Positions 32,544 to 41,578 are shown, numbered from the stretch's first letter. The stretch is 41,699 nucleotides of DNA from an uncultured Bacteroides sp. (GCF_900547205.1 NZ_URFY01000039.1:1-41699), one strand, 5' to 3'. Program-made: numbers and translations. Notes: generated by a model not told the origin, from the letters alone.

Positions 32544-33725
32544 TTAGGGTACATATTTATAGTAAACCAATGCTTCTTTCAGGCGGTGAACCACAAAGAA
32601 AGGCAGCATCATGAATATTAATAGAGCCATATAGTTACTCCACGAGTAAGCCATGCTATATCCGTTGAGCGCCTGGTCTACATAGATGAGGAAGTAATGC
32701 CGCAACGGGAAAAGATTGCTTAGTGCCTGAAGCACGGGGTGCATCGCCATCACCGGAAAGGAGAAGCCGGAGATGGAGAAAGAAATCACTCCCCATAAGG
32801 AAGCAAAACTCAATCCGAGCCGGAGTGTGGGCAATGTGCCAATCATGAGGATGCCGCAACCCTGCGACGCAAGTACGAGACAGAGCGTGGCGAAAATCAT
32901 CGGGAAGATGCCGCTGTTGCAAGGGAAATGCAGAAATCCGTAGAGGTATACATTATAGAATATACCCATGATGAAAAAGACGAATGTATGCGGTAGCAGT
33001 TTCCCTGCCAATGCGATATAAATAGAGTTGTTACTCATGCGTAGCCATTCACGGGCGGTGCGGTCTTTGATTTCTACGCCGATGGAGTAGACGGTCACCA
33101 TAAATATGAGTAACATCAATACGCCCGGTATCAGCGTGTTGCACAGATATACGGAGTAGTTGAGCCACGGATTATTCAAGGGATGCGTGTCAATCACAAT
33201 CGGTTGCAGGAATCCCATTGCTTGGTCTTCCGTAGCTCCTTTGGCATAGAGCATGGTTCGGGCAGCGGAGCCTGCGGTCAGTTCTCCCATCATCTTCATG
33301 TCTCTGAACAGCAGTGAACCTGCTATGAGATAGGAGTAATTGGTGTAGAAAGAAATCTTGGGCTGCCGCTGGCTTTGCGCTTCTGCGGACAGACCTTTCG
33401 GTATGTAGAAGAATCCGTAGATTTTCCCTTCCTGCACGGCAATGCGTGCATCCGTCACATTACTGTAATGGGCAATGACACCCGTCTGCGAAAAAGCATC
33501 CAGATTGCGTACGATGTTGCGGGAAGTGGACGAATCGTCCATATCCACCACGCCTGCCGGAAGGTTCTGAGGCAATCCGGAGTCCATCAAAGTAGTGAAG
33601 AAGATGTAGCAAAACAGCGGGGCAATGACCATGCAGAAAAGGTAGAGCGGTCGCGACACCAATCGCCGGCACTCCCTTTTCATGACTTGCCACAAGGCTA
33701 CATATTTCTTTTCTCTTTCTTTCAT
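32544..33725 (-). CDS. ABC-2 type transporter permease
   Basis: A 393-residue permease homologous in plan to the one that follows. The first helix is at about 28-48, a periplasmic domain follows (GVVDMDDSSTSRNIVRNLD), and about five helices come after 190, with SISGFSFPVMAMHPVLQALSNLFPLRH near the end. Two such permeases next to each other usually form a heterodimer that works with one cytosolic ATPase (YbhF or RbbA type). The ATPase gene is not in this operon. The upstream HlyD-type gene ends 38 bp before it. Confidence 0.88.
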   Translation of the reverse strand: MKEREKKYVALWQVMKRECRRLVSRPLYLFCMVIAPLFCYIFFTTLMDSGLPQNLPAGVVDMDDSSTSRNIVRNLDAFSQTGVIAHYSNVTDARIAVQEGKIYGFFYIPKGLSAEAQSQRQPKISFYTNYSYLIAGSLLFRDMKMMGELTAGSAARTMLYAKGATEDQAMGFLQPIVIDTHPLNNPWLNYSVYLCNTLIPGVLMLLIFMVTVYSIGVEIKDRTAREWLRMSNNSIYIALAGKLLPHTFVFFIMGIFYNVYLYGFLHFPCNSGIFPMIFATLCLVLASQGCGILMIGTLPTLRLGLSFASLWGVISFSISGFSFPVMAMHPVLQALSNLFPLRHYFLIYVDQALNGYSMAYSWSNYMALLIFMMLPFFVVHRLKEALVYYKYVP

Positions 33726-33763
33726 GACTATCGGTTAATTCGTGATTATCAGTCCGCTCATTC

Positions 33764-34753
33764 TTACTTGTCGATGATGACAGACATACCCGGACGCAGA
33801 TTCTCTACTTTTTCCAGTGGCGATGCTCTCACTTCAAATGTTTTCAGGTCGAACTGTCCGGTCGTCTTGGTGGCTTTCCAAGCTGCATACGTGCCTAGGT
33901 CTTTCAGATAATACACCTTTAGTTTGACGGTCTTATCCAAAGCGGGAACCACAGCGTCAAATTCCGTTCCCATTGCCAGATTCTTGAGTAAGTCTTCGCG
34001 CACATTAAACGTCACCCACATATTATCGAGGACGGCGATATTCATAATCGGCGCACCTGTGCCCACCAATTCACCCACTTTCGGGAATATCTCCGAAACT
34101 TCTCCTGCTGTCTGTGCAATGAGATAAGTCTCTTTTATGTACGATTCAACTTCGGCAACAGCGCCCTTCGCACGGCTCACCAAAGCTTCGGCCGCCAACT
34201 TATCTTCGCGTTCCGCTCCGTTCTTCGCCATGGTATATTGTGCTTTTGCAGCTTTCTCGGTGGCGATGGCTGCATCGCGTTGTGCGGTCACTTCATCCAG
34301 TTTCTGAGCAGGCATCACACCTTGTTCGTACAGGTTCTTCACCCTTTTGTATGATTTCTCGGCAATGGTGACTCCTGCCTGAGCCTTTTGCCACATTTCG
34401 TAGGCTGCCTGAATCTGTTCTGTTCGTGCGCCTTTGATTGCTTTCTCGTTTTGTGCCTGCGCAGCAGCTTCGGCGGCGCGTGCCTGATCCATTTTAGCAA
34501 CCACGTCGGGGGCTTCCAGAATAGCCAGTGTATCTCCGGCATTTACTTGCTGTCCCTCTTTCACGCGAAACTCCAGTATGCGACCGGGGACTTTGCTTGA
34601 AACACGATATTCGGTTACTTCCGCCTGTCCCTGGATAATCTCCGGACCTTTGCGAAGCATGAAAAAGCCAACAACTGCAACGATTGCAATAACTCCCAGT
34701 AAGGTTAGAAATGCAAGCAGCATATTACTGTTTTGTGATTTTGTAGGTGTCAT
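33764..34753 (-). CDS. HlyD-family periplasmic adaptor subunit
   Basis: A 329-residue membrane-fusion protein with one N-terminal membrane helix at about 12-31 (LAFLTLLGVIAIVAVVGFFM). A biotinyl-lipoyl-like half (VSSKVPGRILEFRVKEGQQV) at 45-75 is followed by a long alpha-helical hairpin (about 78-200, Ala/Lys/Gln-rich, with EKSYKRVKNLYEQGVMPAQK) and the second lipoyl half and beta-barrel (TYLIAQTAGEVSEIFPKVGE, MSVIIDK end). The fold matches YbhG/YhiI adaptors that join inner-membrane permeases to TolC. It lies between the TolC-like gene and the permeases. Confidence 0.92.
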   Translation of the reverse strand: MTPTKSQNSNMLLAFLTLLGVIAIVAVVGFFMLRKGPEIIQGQAEVTEYRVSSKVPGRILEFRVKEGQQVNAGDTLAILEAPDVVAKMDQARAAEAAAQAQNEKAIKGARTEQIQAAYEMWQKAQAGVTIAEKSYKRVKNLYEQGVMPAQKLDEVTAQRDAAIATEKAAKAQYTMAKNGAEREDKLAAEALVSRAKGAVAEVESYIKETYLIAQTAGEVSEIFPKVGELVGTGAPIMNIAVLDNMWVTFNVREDLLKNLAMGTEFDAVVPALDKTVKLKVYYLKDLGTYAAWKATKTTGQFDLKTFEVRASPLEKVENLRPGMSVIIDK

Positions 34754-34762
34754 TTGTATAAT

Positions 34763-34796
34763 GATTAGTGATTAGTGATTAACGGTTAGTGATTAA
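34763..34796. repeat. Short direct repeats in the TolC-HlyD gap
   Basis: ATTAGTG is repeated several times (GATTAGTGATTAGTGATTAA, then GGTTAGTGATTAA) in the 51-bp gap before the adaptor gene. It is a small slippage-type repeat with no clear role. Confidence 0.5.
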
Positions 34797-34804
34797 CTCT
34801 CTCC

Positions 34805-36259
34805 TTACTTCAGAGTTCCCAAAGATTTCTTCAGATAAATCTCCGTCAGCTTCACGTCTATTTGAGCGTCAATCTTTTCCGATTGGGCTGAAAGCCAAGC
34901 GGTTTGCGCTTCGAGCACGTTGCTGGTAGCTATTACTCCCTCTTTGAATCCGAGTGTTGCATAGCGAAGGTTCTCTTCTGCCTTCTCCATGTTCTTGGTA
35001 GACATTACCAGTTTCTTGCCGGCTTCATTTACTTTGAATGCAGCCTGATTCACTTGCAACTCTATCTTCTCACGGGCATCCTGAAGTTGATATTGAGCGA
35101 TGCGGGCTTCCGCTTTGGCTGCTTTCGTCTTATAAATACCTTCGCCCCAGTGCCAGATAGGTAGCTGTACCATCACTCCCACATTCCACATTCCTTTGAA
35201 TTTATTCTCGAAGCTGTTGAATACAGAAGGGTTGGTGACCATGTAATTTCCCATCAATGCGATGGAAGGCAGGTATTCGGCACGCGTCACGTTTACTTTT
35301 TGGTTGTAAATCTGCGTAGCCAGTTCGAGGCTGCGTATTTCCGGTCGATTCACGTAAGCAGTAGACATATCGAAGTGGGCATCCGAAGTAAGCAATGGGA
35401 TGTCCTCCATGTTTTCGTCTGCCAATGTGATAGGAGAACTGAGGTCAAGACCGCATAGTTGACAAAGCAACATTCTTGCAAGGCTCAGTCCGTCTTCCAC
35501 TTTAGTCAGTGTCATTTCCGCTTCGTTTACCTTGACGCGTACGGACAATCCGTCCGCCTTGGTAGCCACTCCTTCGGCAATCATCTTTTCGACATCGCTG
35601 TCCAGTTGTTGCAGGAGTTTGAGGTATCCTTCCGCCAGATTCTTTTTATTAACCAGTGAGATAACCTGCCAATAGGCTTGGTCGGTACTCATAATGACTT
35701 CCTGCATACCGCCTTGGTGCTGTTGCTGCGCCAATTCTTCGGCATACTTTGTTATTTTGTTGTATGCGCGAATCTTACCACCCATATAAAGAGGTTGAGT
35801 CAACGTAATAGCTCCCGCATAGACGTTTCGGGTGTCTGTGCGGAGTGCATCGACCAACGAATTTCCGGCTTGGTCGAGCGCTGCCGGCAATTGTGTGCCC
35901 AGAGAACTGATAAGAGGTTCCAGCTCGGGATACGTTGCTATGATTCCCCCGGCTACCTGACCTATCGGTCCGGCAAGATTGGTTCCCAATCCGGAAAGTG
36001 CCGCCTTCTGGTCGCTATTCAATAATGAAAACTCTTTTTGATTTCTCATGTAAGCTCCTGTTGCCGAGAAGTTGGGAAGGTAATTGGTAAATGCAGCCTT
36101 TCGCTGATAATGGGCGGCATTTATCTTTTCATTGCTAATCAACAAGTCTTTGTTGTTGGCAAGAGCTAATGCACGGCAACTATCCAGACTTAGTAAAGTT
36201 TGCGCTTTTACTATATAAGTCAGGCTCAGCAGTATTGTCAGTAGAAATAGTTTTTTCAT
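34805..36259 (-). CDS. TolC-family outer-membrane efflux protein
   Basis: A 484-residue outer-membrane channel. The start at 36,259 gives a signal peptide (MKKLFLLTILLSLTYIVKAQ); 36,271 is a slightly longer choice. The two OEP repeats are visible as long helical segments: LSLDSCRALALANNKDLLIS at the start of repeat 1, and LELATQIYNQKVNVTRAEYL at the start of repeat 2, each followed by the typical LP(N/S)-region (NYLPNFSATGAYMRN, EYLPSIALMGNYMV). A Gly/Leu/Ala-rich insert (LSGLGTNLAGPIGQVAGGI) interrupts repeat 1. It is first in the operon, followed by the adaptor and two permeases. Confidence 0.93.
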   Translation of the reverse strand: MKKLFLLTILLSLTYIVKAQTLLSLDSCRALALANNKDLLISNEKINAAHYQRKAAFTNYLPNFSATGAYMRNQKEFSLLNSDQKAALSGLGTNLAGPIGQVAGGIIATYPELEPLISSLGTQLPAALDQAGNSLVDALRTDTRNVYAGAITLTQPLYMGGKIRAYNKITKYAEELAQQQHQGGMQEVIMSTDQAYWQVISLVNKKNLAEGYLKLLQQLDSDVEKMIAEGVATKADGLSVRVKVNEAEMTLTKVEDGLSLARMLLCQLCGLDLSSPITLADENMEDIPLLTSDAHFDMSTAYVNRPEIRSLELATQIYNQKVNVTRAEYLPSIALMGNYMVTNPSVFNSFENKFKGMWNVGVMVQLPIWHWGEGIYKTKAAKAEARIAQYQLQDAREKIELQVNQAAFKVNEAGKKLVMSTKNMEKAEENLRYATLGFKEGVIATSNVLEAQTAWLSAQSEKIDAQIDVKLTEIYLKKSLGTLK

Positions 36260-36271
36260 CGCATCTTGCAT

Positions 36272-36571
36272 ATTAATAAGGTGATACTTCTATTTTATAT
36301 AACCCCGCTCTTATGCAGTTTGTTTGTCGCAGTAGTCTGTTCTTTTCTACTTGATAGCCTAAACAATAATTGCATAAACAACGATGCAAATGTATGTGCT
36401 TTCCCTGAAAGCACAAAATGAATTAGCTTTTTTTAATAGCGGGTGGCGGTTGTTTGAAATAATTTCCCTTCTTACGGCTAATTTGTTATTCGTTTCTTCG
36501 CTTGTGTCTCCGGTTTTATTTATATTTGCAGGAAATGTTACCTGCAATTAATATTAATAATACAACACACT
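36272..36571. other. Divergent promoter region between TolC and the PD40 lipoprotein genes
   Basis: About 300 bp without a credible gene. It holds the efflux promoter and palindrome (36387-36417, minus strand) and, for the plus-strand gene, TATATTTG at 36521-36528 with TTCG at 36497-36500 as a weak -33. Nothing else is visible. Confidence 0.6.
36387..36417 (-). promoter_or_regulatory. Promoter of the efflux operon with an internal palindrome
   Basis: On the minus strand TTTG (36414-36417), a 19-bp spacer and TACATTTG (36387-36394) are an exact promoter. The palindrome GTGCTTTC-CCT-GAAAGCAC (36396-36414) fills the spacer, with perfect 8-bp arms. It is a good candidate operator for a repressor that is not encoded nearby. 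Confidence 0.75.
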
Positions 36572-38014
36572 ATGAATATCAGATGGCTCGTCGGAGCGAT
36601 AAGCGTGGGATTGCTTATATCCTGCGACAATGTGAAAGAGGCACAAAGTACGAGTGACAGTTATCCGTCGGTTTTCCCCGATTATACGTTTACGGCTATA
36701 CCTTATAATATAGCACCCTTAAACTTTGAAGTAAAGGGGGCGAAGGAGATACGTGCCGACTTTGGTTCGGATGGCGCCAATCTTTTGACCGTCTCTGGTA
36801 AAGGCGAAATCCGTATCCCCGAGAAGAAGTGGAAAGAAATGCTGAACAAGCTGAAGGACAAGGAAATGGAAGTCACCGTATCCGTGTGGAACTCCGATTC
36901 TCCGGAAGGAGTACGCTATAAACCTTTCACGGTTCGCATTGCTCCCGATGACATTGACGAATGGATTGCCTACCGACTGATTGAGCCGGGATACGAAGGT
37001 TGGAATATGCTGGGCATCTATCAGAGGAATCTCACTTCGTTCGAAGAAAAAGAGATTGCCACCAATCGGGCGGATAAGGGTAAATGCATGAACTGCCATT
37101 CTTTCAGCAATTATTCTCCCAATCAGATGATATTCCACGTCAGGGGAAAGGGTGGGGGAACCGCTTTGTGGAAGGATGGCGAACTGAGCAAACTGCCGCT
37201 TGAAACGACCGGGCCCAAGAAGAGCGGAACCTACCCGATGTGGCACCCTAATGGGAGGTATATCGTATTTTCTTCCAATGTCACCCGCCAGTCTTTTCTC
37301 AGTGAAGGCGAGAAAGCGCTCGAAGTGTACGACCTTGAGTCCGACTTGATTCTGTATGATACGCAGACCAAGCAAGTGCTTACGGATGAACGTTTTATGG
37401 ATGAAGCGCATTGGGAGACATTTCCAGCATGGTCGGCAGATGGGAAGTCGCTTTATTATTGCGGCGCTACGCCGAAGAATATGCCGTTGGAATATGGAAA
37501 ACTGCGTTATAGCCTGTGCCGGGTAGATTTTGACGGAGCAACCGGAAAGTTCGGTGCACGAATTGACACCATATATAATGCGGAACGCAAGGGAGGTAGC
37601 GTTTCTTTCCCGCGCTTATCGCCTGATGGGCAGTATCTGCTCTATACGAAAGCTGCTTGTGCCACTTTTCCTATCTGGCATAAAGAAGCTGACCTGAAAA
37701 TGCTGAAACTCTCCGACGGCGAAGAACTGGATGTCGAGATATTGAATAGTCCCGAAACGGAAAGTTATCATTCCTGGTCGTCCAACGGTCGCTGGATTCT
37801 GTTCAGTAGCCGCAGGTTGGATGGACGGTTCACGAGGCTTTTTATTGCTTGGATGGACAAAGAAGGGAATGTGCACAAACCCTTCCTGCTCCCTCAGCTC
37901 AGTCCTGAACTTAACGTGCTGCGAACGAAGTCCTATAACATTCCCGAATTTATTAAAGGCGAAGTGACATTACCTCAGAAACAGCTTGATGCCTTGTTCT
38001 TCACCCAAAAATAA
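36572..38014 (+). CDS. PD40 beta-propeller lipoprotein with one c-type heme motif
   Basis: A 480-residue predicted lipoprotein with lipobox LISC (Cys18). A beta-rich N-terminal region (about 30-130) is followed by KGKCMNCHSFSNYSP with CMNCH at 172-176, a CxxCH heme-attachment motif. The C-terminal half carries four PD40/TolB-like propeller strands: YPMWHPNGRYIVFSS, FPAWSADGKSLYYCG, FPRLSPDGQYLLYTK and YHSWSSNGRWILFSSRR. Proteins of this plan are found in Bacteroidota, often annotated as TolB-like or cytochrome c-related; the function is unknown. The membrane protein gene follows 6 bp later, so the two likely work together. Confidence 0.85.
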   Translation: MNIRWLVGAISVGLLISCDNVKEAQSTSDSYPSVFPDYTFTAIPYNIAPLNFEVKGAKEIRADFGSDGANLLTVSGKGEIRIPEKKWKEMLNKLKDKEMEVTVSVWNSDSPEGVRYKPFTVRIAPDDIDEWIAYRLIEPGYEGWNMLGIYQRNLTSFEEKEIATNRADKGKCMNCHSFSNYSPNQMIFHVRGKGGGTALWKDGELSKLPLETTGPKKSGTYPMWHPNGRYIVFSSNVTRQSFLSEGEKALEVYDLESDLILYDTQTKQVLTDERFMDEAHWETFPAWSADGKSLYYCGATPKNMPLEYGKLRYSLCRVDFDGATGKFGARIDTIYNAERKGGSVSFPRLSPDGQYLLYTKAACATFPIWHKEADLKMLKLSDGEELDVEILNSPETESYHSWSSNGRWILFSSRRLDGRFTRLFIAWMDKEGNVHKPFLLPQLSPELNVLRTKSYNIPEFIKGEVTLPQKQLDALFFTQK

Positions 38015-38020
38015 AACACT

Positions 38021-39466
38021 ATGAAGAAGATACTTTTATTTCACTTACTACTGGCGTGTCCGGTCGCTTTCCTGATTTGGTATATTGCTTTTCCCAACTA
38101 TCTCTGGTTGCTGGAAGGTAACTCGTTTTTCTCTTTCACACCCGACTTTGCCGGCATACAGCTCTCACTTCCTTCCGAATGGGCGCAATATGCAGGAGCC
38201 TATCTGCTGCAATTCTTCCGATTCCGCGTAGGCGGAGCTTCGTTGCAAATGTTGTTTGTGATTGTTGTTCTGCTTTCGTCCGATTTCATCATAGCCCGCT
38301 TGACTCGCAACAAAGGATTGATGTGGCTATCGTTCATCCCGGTCATCTGGTTTATGAGCGGACAGTTTGCCGATCTTCTTCTGGTGCGTTCGATGTGGTG
38401 GTGCGGTGTTTCCGTGGTGCTGGCATTGCTTGTCTGGCTGCTCACCATCAAGGTGAAGCCGAAAGCTTGGGGAGAACGGTATTTCTTTTCTTCCCCTTTC
38501 TTCACCTACATCGTGCCTTGCCTGCTGCTGGGTTTCGTCACGTACTATGAAGTGACGGACAAGGAGCAGAAAGAAATGGAGTTTGTTTCCCGTATCGACC
38601 GCTTTGCGGAGTATAAGAAGTGGGATGACATTTTGCAAAATGTCACGCCGGAGATGACGCGGACGAATCCCTCTTTGCTTCGTTGGGCTTTGCTGGCTCT
38701 CTCCGAAAAAGGCGGATTACCCGAGCGGATGTTTGCCTATGGAGTGACCGATCCCGCCTGTTTCTTTTACGAACGGATGGACAAGCAATTCTGCCGTAAT
38801 TTCAACGTTCAGTTCTTTCGGGCGCTTGGCTTGGACAACGAATTGCTACATAATGCGTTTCAGGCAGGGATACTTTCTTCTTATGGAAACAGTTTCCGTT
38901 CTATGCGGGCAATCGTAGATGCTTGTGTGCGTCAAGGGCGCAACCGGATGCTAGCCAAGTATGTAGAAGTGATGAAACATACCAGTTGCCACACGAAGCA
39001 GATGAAGTTTCTGGATGAATATCTGGCGTCGGCAGGAGTGGAAGATAAGATTGGAAGTGTAAAAAGCTCCCCGTTCTTTATAGGCGCACATCCGTTTCTT
39101 TCGGATATGGCACGTTTGGTAGACCGATATCCCGAAAACCGGAAAGCGATGGACTATCTGCTTTGCGGACTGTTGATATCAAAGGACATGGATAAATTCT
39201 ATAAAGTATTCAGTTTGCTGTATAAGCCCAACGGCACCAAACTTCCTCGCTATTATGAAGAAGCACTGCTGGTGTTGGCTACTCAAAATCCAGACATACT
39301 CCGCCGCTATCCCGTGAGTCAGGCGAAAGCGAACGAATTCAATTCCTTCCATGCCTTGCTGAAAGGTGGGGCGATGAATCAGAAGATGCTGGAAATCAAT
39401 TACCGTGATTCATTCTGGTTCTTTTATTATTGTATGAAGGCTGTGGAGAAACCAGCTGAGATCTAA
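38021..39466 (+). CDS. Multi-pass membrane protein of unknown function
   Basis: A 481-residue protein with an N-terminal hydrophobic segment (about 4-25) and several more up to residue 185 (LQMLFVIVVLLSSDFIIARL, MLWLSFIPVIWF-type and VVLALLVWLLTI), then a large soluble C-terminal half, helical and possibly TPR-like (FAEYKKWDDILQNVTPEMTR, ALLALSEKGGLPERMFAYG). It resembles Bacteroidota proteins of the DUF6057 type; I am not certain of this. It is 6 bp after the heme/PD40 lipoprotein, so a shared envelope function is likely. It ends at a long terminator hairpin. Confidence 0.65.
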   Translation: MKKILLFHLLLACPVAFLIWYIAFPNYLWLLEGNSFFSFTPDFAGIQLSLPSEWAQYAGAYLLQFFRFRVGGASLQMLFVIVVLLSSDFIIARLTRNKGLMWLSFIPVIWFMSGQFADLLLVRSMWWCGVSVVLALLVWLLTIKVKPKAWGERYFFSSPFFTYIVPCLLLGFVTYYEVTDKEQKEMEFVSRIDRFAEYKKWDDILQNVTPEMTRTNPSLLRWALLALSEKGGLPERMFAYGVTDPACFFYERMDKQFCRNFNVQFFRALGLDNELLHNAFQAGILSSYGNSFRSMRAIVDACVRQGRNRMLAKYVEVMKHTSCHTKQMKFLDEYLASAGVEDKIGSVKSSPFFIGAHPFLSDMARLVDRYPENRKAMDYLLCGLLISKDMDKFYKVFSLLYKPNGTKLPRYYEEALLVLATQNPDILRRYPVSQAKANEFNSFHALLKGGAMNQKMLEINYRDSFWFFYYCMKAVEKPAEI

Positions 39467-39474
39467 AAAAGAGA

Positions 39475-39539
39475 AAGTTCCTATTCTTATGGAATGTGCC
39501 ATCTTTGTGGGATGGAGCACATTGCAAGAATAGGAACTT
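39475..39539. terminator. Long bidirectional terminator hairpin
   Basis: Perfect 14-bp arms AAGTTCCTATTCTT (39475-39488) and AAGAATAGGAACTT (39526-39539) enclose AATGTGC/GCACATT (39493-39499, 39517-39523) and CATC/GATG. It lies between convergent genes. The AATGTGCCA core again starts the inner left arm, as in the two other intergenic palindromes. Confidence 0.8.
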
Positions 39540-39577
39540 CCTTACTTATATAAAGTTTTAAAGGGGATTCTCTTTGA

Positions 39578-40519
39578 TTAAAGAGCGCCTACTTCTTTCA
39601 AGGCAGCGTTTGTCTTGTGAACAGCGGCAGCGCTTGCAGCAAACTTAGCTTTCTCGTCAGCGTTCAGTTCCAGCTCAACGATCTTTTCGATACCGTTCTT
39701 ACCAAGGATTACAGGAACACCGATGCAAAGGTCTGATTCGCCATATTCGCCTTCCAAGAATACAGAGCAAGGAATCATCTTCTTCTGGTTGTGGATGATA
39801 GATTCTACTACAAATGCTCCTGCTGCACCCGGTGCATACCATGCAGAAGTACCCAGCAACTTAGTCAGTGTAGCACCACCAACCATAGTAGCAGCAGCCA
39901 CTTCGTTCAGTTTTTCTTCAGACAGGAAGTTAGTTACAGGCAAACCTTTGTAAGTAGCGAAGCGAGTCAACGGAATCATGGTAGTATCACCGTGACCACC
40001 GATTACCATACCTTCTACTTCGTTAGCGTTGCATCCCAAAGCCTGAGACAAGAAGTATTTGAAACGAGAGCTATCCAGAGCGCCACCCATACCGATGATA
40101 CGGTTTTTCGGCAATCCCAGAGATTTCAATGACAAGTAAGTCATTGTATCCATCGGGTTAGAAATAACTACAAGGATAGCGTTAGGAGAATATTTCAAGA
40201 TGTTTTCTGCTACCGATTTAACGATACCAGCGTTTACACCGATCAGTTCTTCACGAGTCATACCCGGCTTGCGAGGAATACCTGAAGTAATCACAACAAC
40301 GTCAGAATCAGCTGTTTGAGCATAGTCGTTTGTGCATCCTACAATTGTGGTGTCGAAGCCCAGCAATTGAGCTGTCTGCATCATATCCATTGCTTTACCT
40401 TCTGAAACGCCTTCTTTTACGTCCAGCATTACTACTTCGTCTGCTACTTCATTGAAAGCGAGTACATTTGCACATGTAGCACCTACGTTACCTGCGCCTA
40501 CTACGGTTACTTTTGACAT
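39578..40519 (-). CDS. mdh: Malate dehydrogenase (LDH-like)
   Basis: A 313-residue NAD-dependent enzyme that interconverts malate and oxaloacetate. The start at 40519 (MSKVTVVGAGNVGATCA) is preferred to 40,573, which adds a non-conserved 18-residue tail. NAD-binding VVGAGNVGAT, the active-site loop SGIPRKPGMTREEL with the substrate-binding Arg, ISNPMDTMTYL and the catalytic His in GGHGDTTMIPLTR are present. In Bacteroides it works in the reductive (fumarate/succinate) branch of the fermentation pathway. It is a single gene with its own promoter. Confidence 0.97.
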   Translation of the reverse strand: MSKVTVVGAGNVGATCANVLAFNEVADEVVMLDVKEGVSEGKAMDMMQTAQLLGFDTTIVGCTNDYAQTADSDVVVITSGIPRKPGMTREELIGVNAGIVKSVAENILKYSPNAILVVISNPMDTMTYLSLKSLGLPKNRIIGMGGALDSSRFKYFLSQALGCNANEVEGMVIGGHGDTTMIPLTRFATYKGLPVTNFLSEEKLNEVAAATMVGGATLTKLLGTSAWYAPGAAGAFVVESIIHNQKKMIPCSVFLEGEYGESDLCIGVPVILGKNGIEKIVELELNADEKAKFAASAAAVHKTNAALKEVGAL

Positions 40520-40570
40520 AATACTTATATATTTATAAAATTGATAATTAGTTTCATTTGTTTGGCGCGA

Positions 40571-40578
40571 CAAAATTA
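40571..40578 (-). promoter_or_regulatory. Probable -7 box of the mdh promoter
   Basis: On the minus strand, TAATTTTG at 40571-40578 matches TAnnTTTG about 52 bp before the ATG. The -33 element is not clear. Confidence 0.55.
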
Positions 40579-40666
40579 CAACGATAATCCTAATTAAAGA
40601 AATATTTCCGTAATAATTTTAGTTAAAGAAAATGCCTTATCCTATGTTACTCTCTCACGAAATGAT

Positions 40667-40674
40667 TACTTTTG
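40667..40674 (+). promoter_or_regulatory. Probable -7 box of the coiled-coil protein gene
   Basis: TACTTTTG at 40667-40674 matches TAnnTTTG about 30 bp before the ATG. The -33 is weak (TATG, 20 bp upstream). Confidence 0.55.
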
Positions 40675-40703
40675 CGGCGGTTATCAATTAACACCCCGAA
40701 ACT

Positions 40704-41576
40704 ATGAATAAAAAAAGCCTTCTTATAGCGGCCGTTGCTATTCTGGTAATAGCAATTATTGGTATTACTTATTTATTGTTTACTGAAAAGCAAGCCAATC
40801 GTGAGTTGGTGCAAGAGTTTCAGTTGGATAAGGAAGAATTGGAAAACGAATATACCCGTTTTGCACAACAATATGATGAGTTGAAGGTAACAGTCTCTAA
40901 CGACTCATTGGCTCAACTGCTGGATCAGGAGCAACTGAAAACCCAACGCCTGCTCGAAGAACTCCGTACGGTGAAGAGTACCAATGCTACCGAAATCCGT
41001 CGCTTGAAAAAAGAATTATCCACTTTGCGCAAAGTGATGATTGGCTATATCAACCAAATTGATTCATTGAATAAGCTTACCGCTCAGCAGAAACAGGTCA
41101 TTGCGGAAGTTACTCAGAAATACAACAAAGCTTCGCAGCAAATCAATACTCTTTCCGAAGAGAAAAAGAATCTGGATAAGAAGGTGACGCTTGCCGCCCA
41201 GCTCGATGTAACCAATATCCGTATCGAACCGCGCAACAAACGGGGTAAAGTTGCCAAGAAGGTGAAAGACGTTGTGAAGTTGGCTATCAGCTTTACCGTC
41301 GTGAAGAATATCACTGCCGAAAACGGTGAGCGTACCCTTTATATACGTATCACCAAACCTGATAATGATGCACTGACCAAGAACGCATCCAATACGTTTC
41401 CTTATGAAAACCGTACGCTGACTTATTCTATCAAGAAGTACATCGAATACAACGGTGAAGAACAAAACGTAAATGTTTTCTGGGATGTGGAAGAGTTTCT
41501 TTATGCCGGAAACTATCGGGTGGATATCTTTGAAGGTGGAAACTTGATTGGTTCACAGGCGTTTACGCTGAAATAA
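40704..41576 (+). CDS. Membrane-anchored coiled-coil protein
   Basis: A 290-residue protein with an N-terminal membrane helix (about 6-27, LLIAAVAILVIAIIGITYLL). Residues 28-165 are a long, Glu/Lys/Gln/Leu-rich coiled coil. The C-terminal half, about 170-290, is beta-rich (VVKLAISFTVVKNITAENGE, RTLYIRITKPD, VNVFWDVEEFLYAGNYRVDI) and looks like a periplasmic domain. Similar proteins are common in Bacteroidota; function is unknown. A single gene with its own promoter, last in the window. Confidence 0.75.
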   Translation: MNKKSLLIAAVAILVIAIIGITYLLFTEKQANRELVQEFQLDKEELENEYTRFAQQYDELKVTVSNDSLAQLLDQEQLKTQRLLEELRTVKSTNATEIRRLKKELSTLRKVMIGYINQIDSLNKLTAQQKQVIAEVTQKYNKASQQINTLSEEKKNLDKKVTLAAQLDVTNIRIEPRNKRGKVAKKVKDVVKLAISFTVVKNITAENGERTLYIRITKPDNDALTKNASNTFPYENRTLTYSIKKYIEYNGEEQNVNVFWDVEEFLYAGNYRVDIFEGGNLIGSQAFTLK

Positions 41577-41578
41577 TA

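Noticed and set aside
32834..32846. A fourth AATGTGCCA copy
   Set aside because: The match is inside the coding sequence of the ABC permease, has no inverted partner, and is likely chance.
40520..40573. Longer Mdh N-terminus
   Set aside because: The extra 18 residues lie before the conserved MSKVTVVGAGNVG start and reach to the promoter box, so they are unlikely to be translated.
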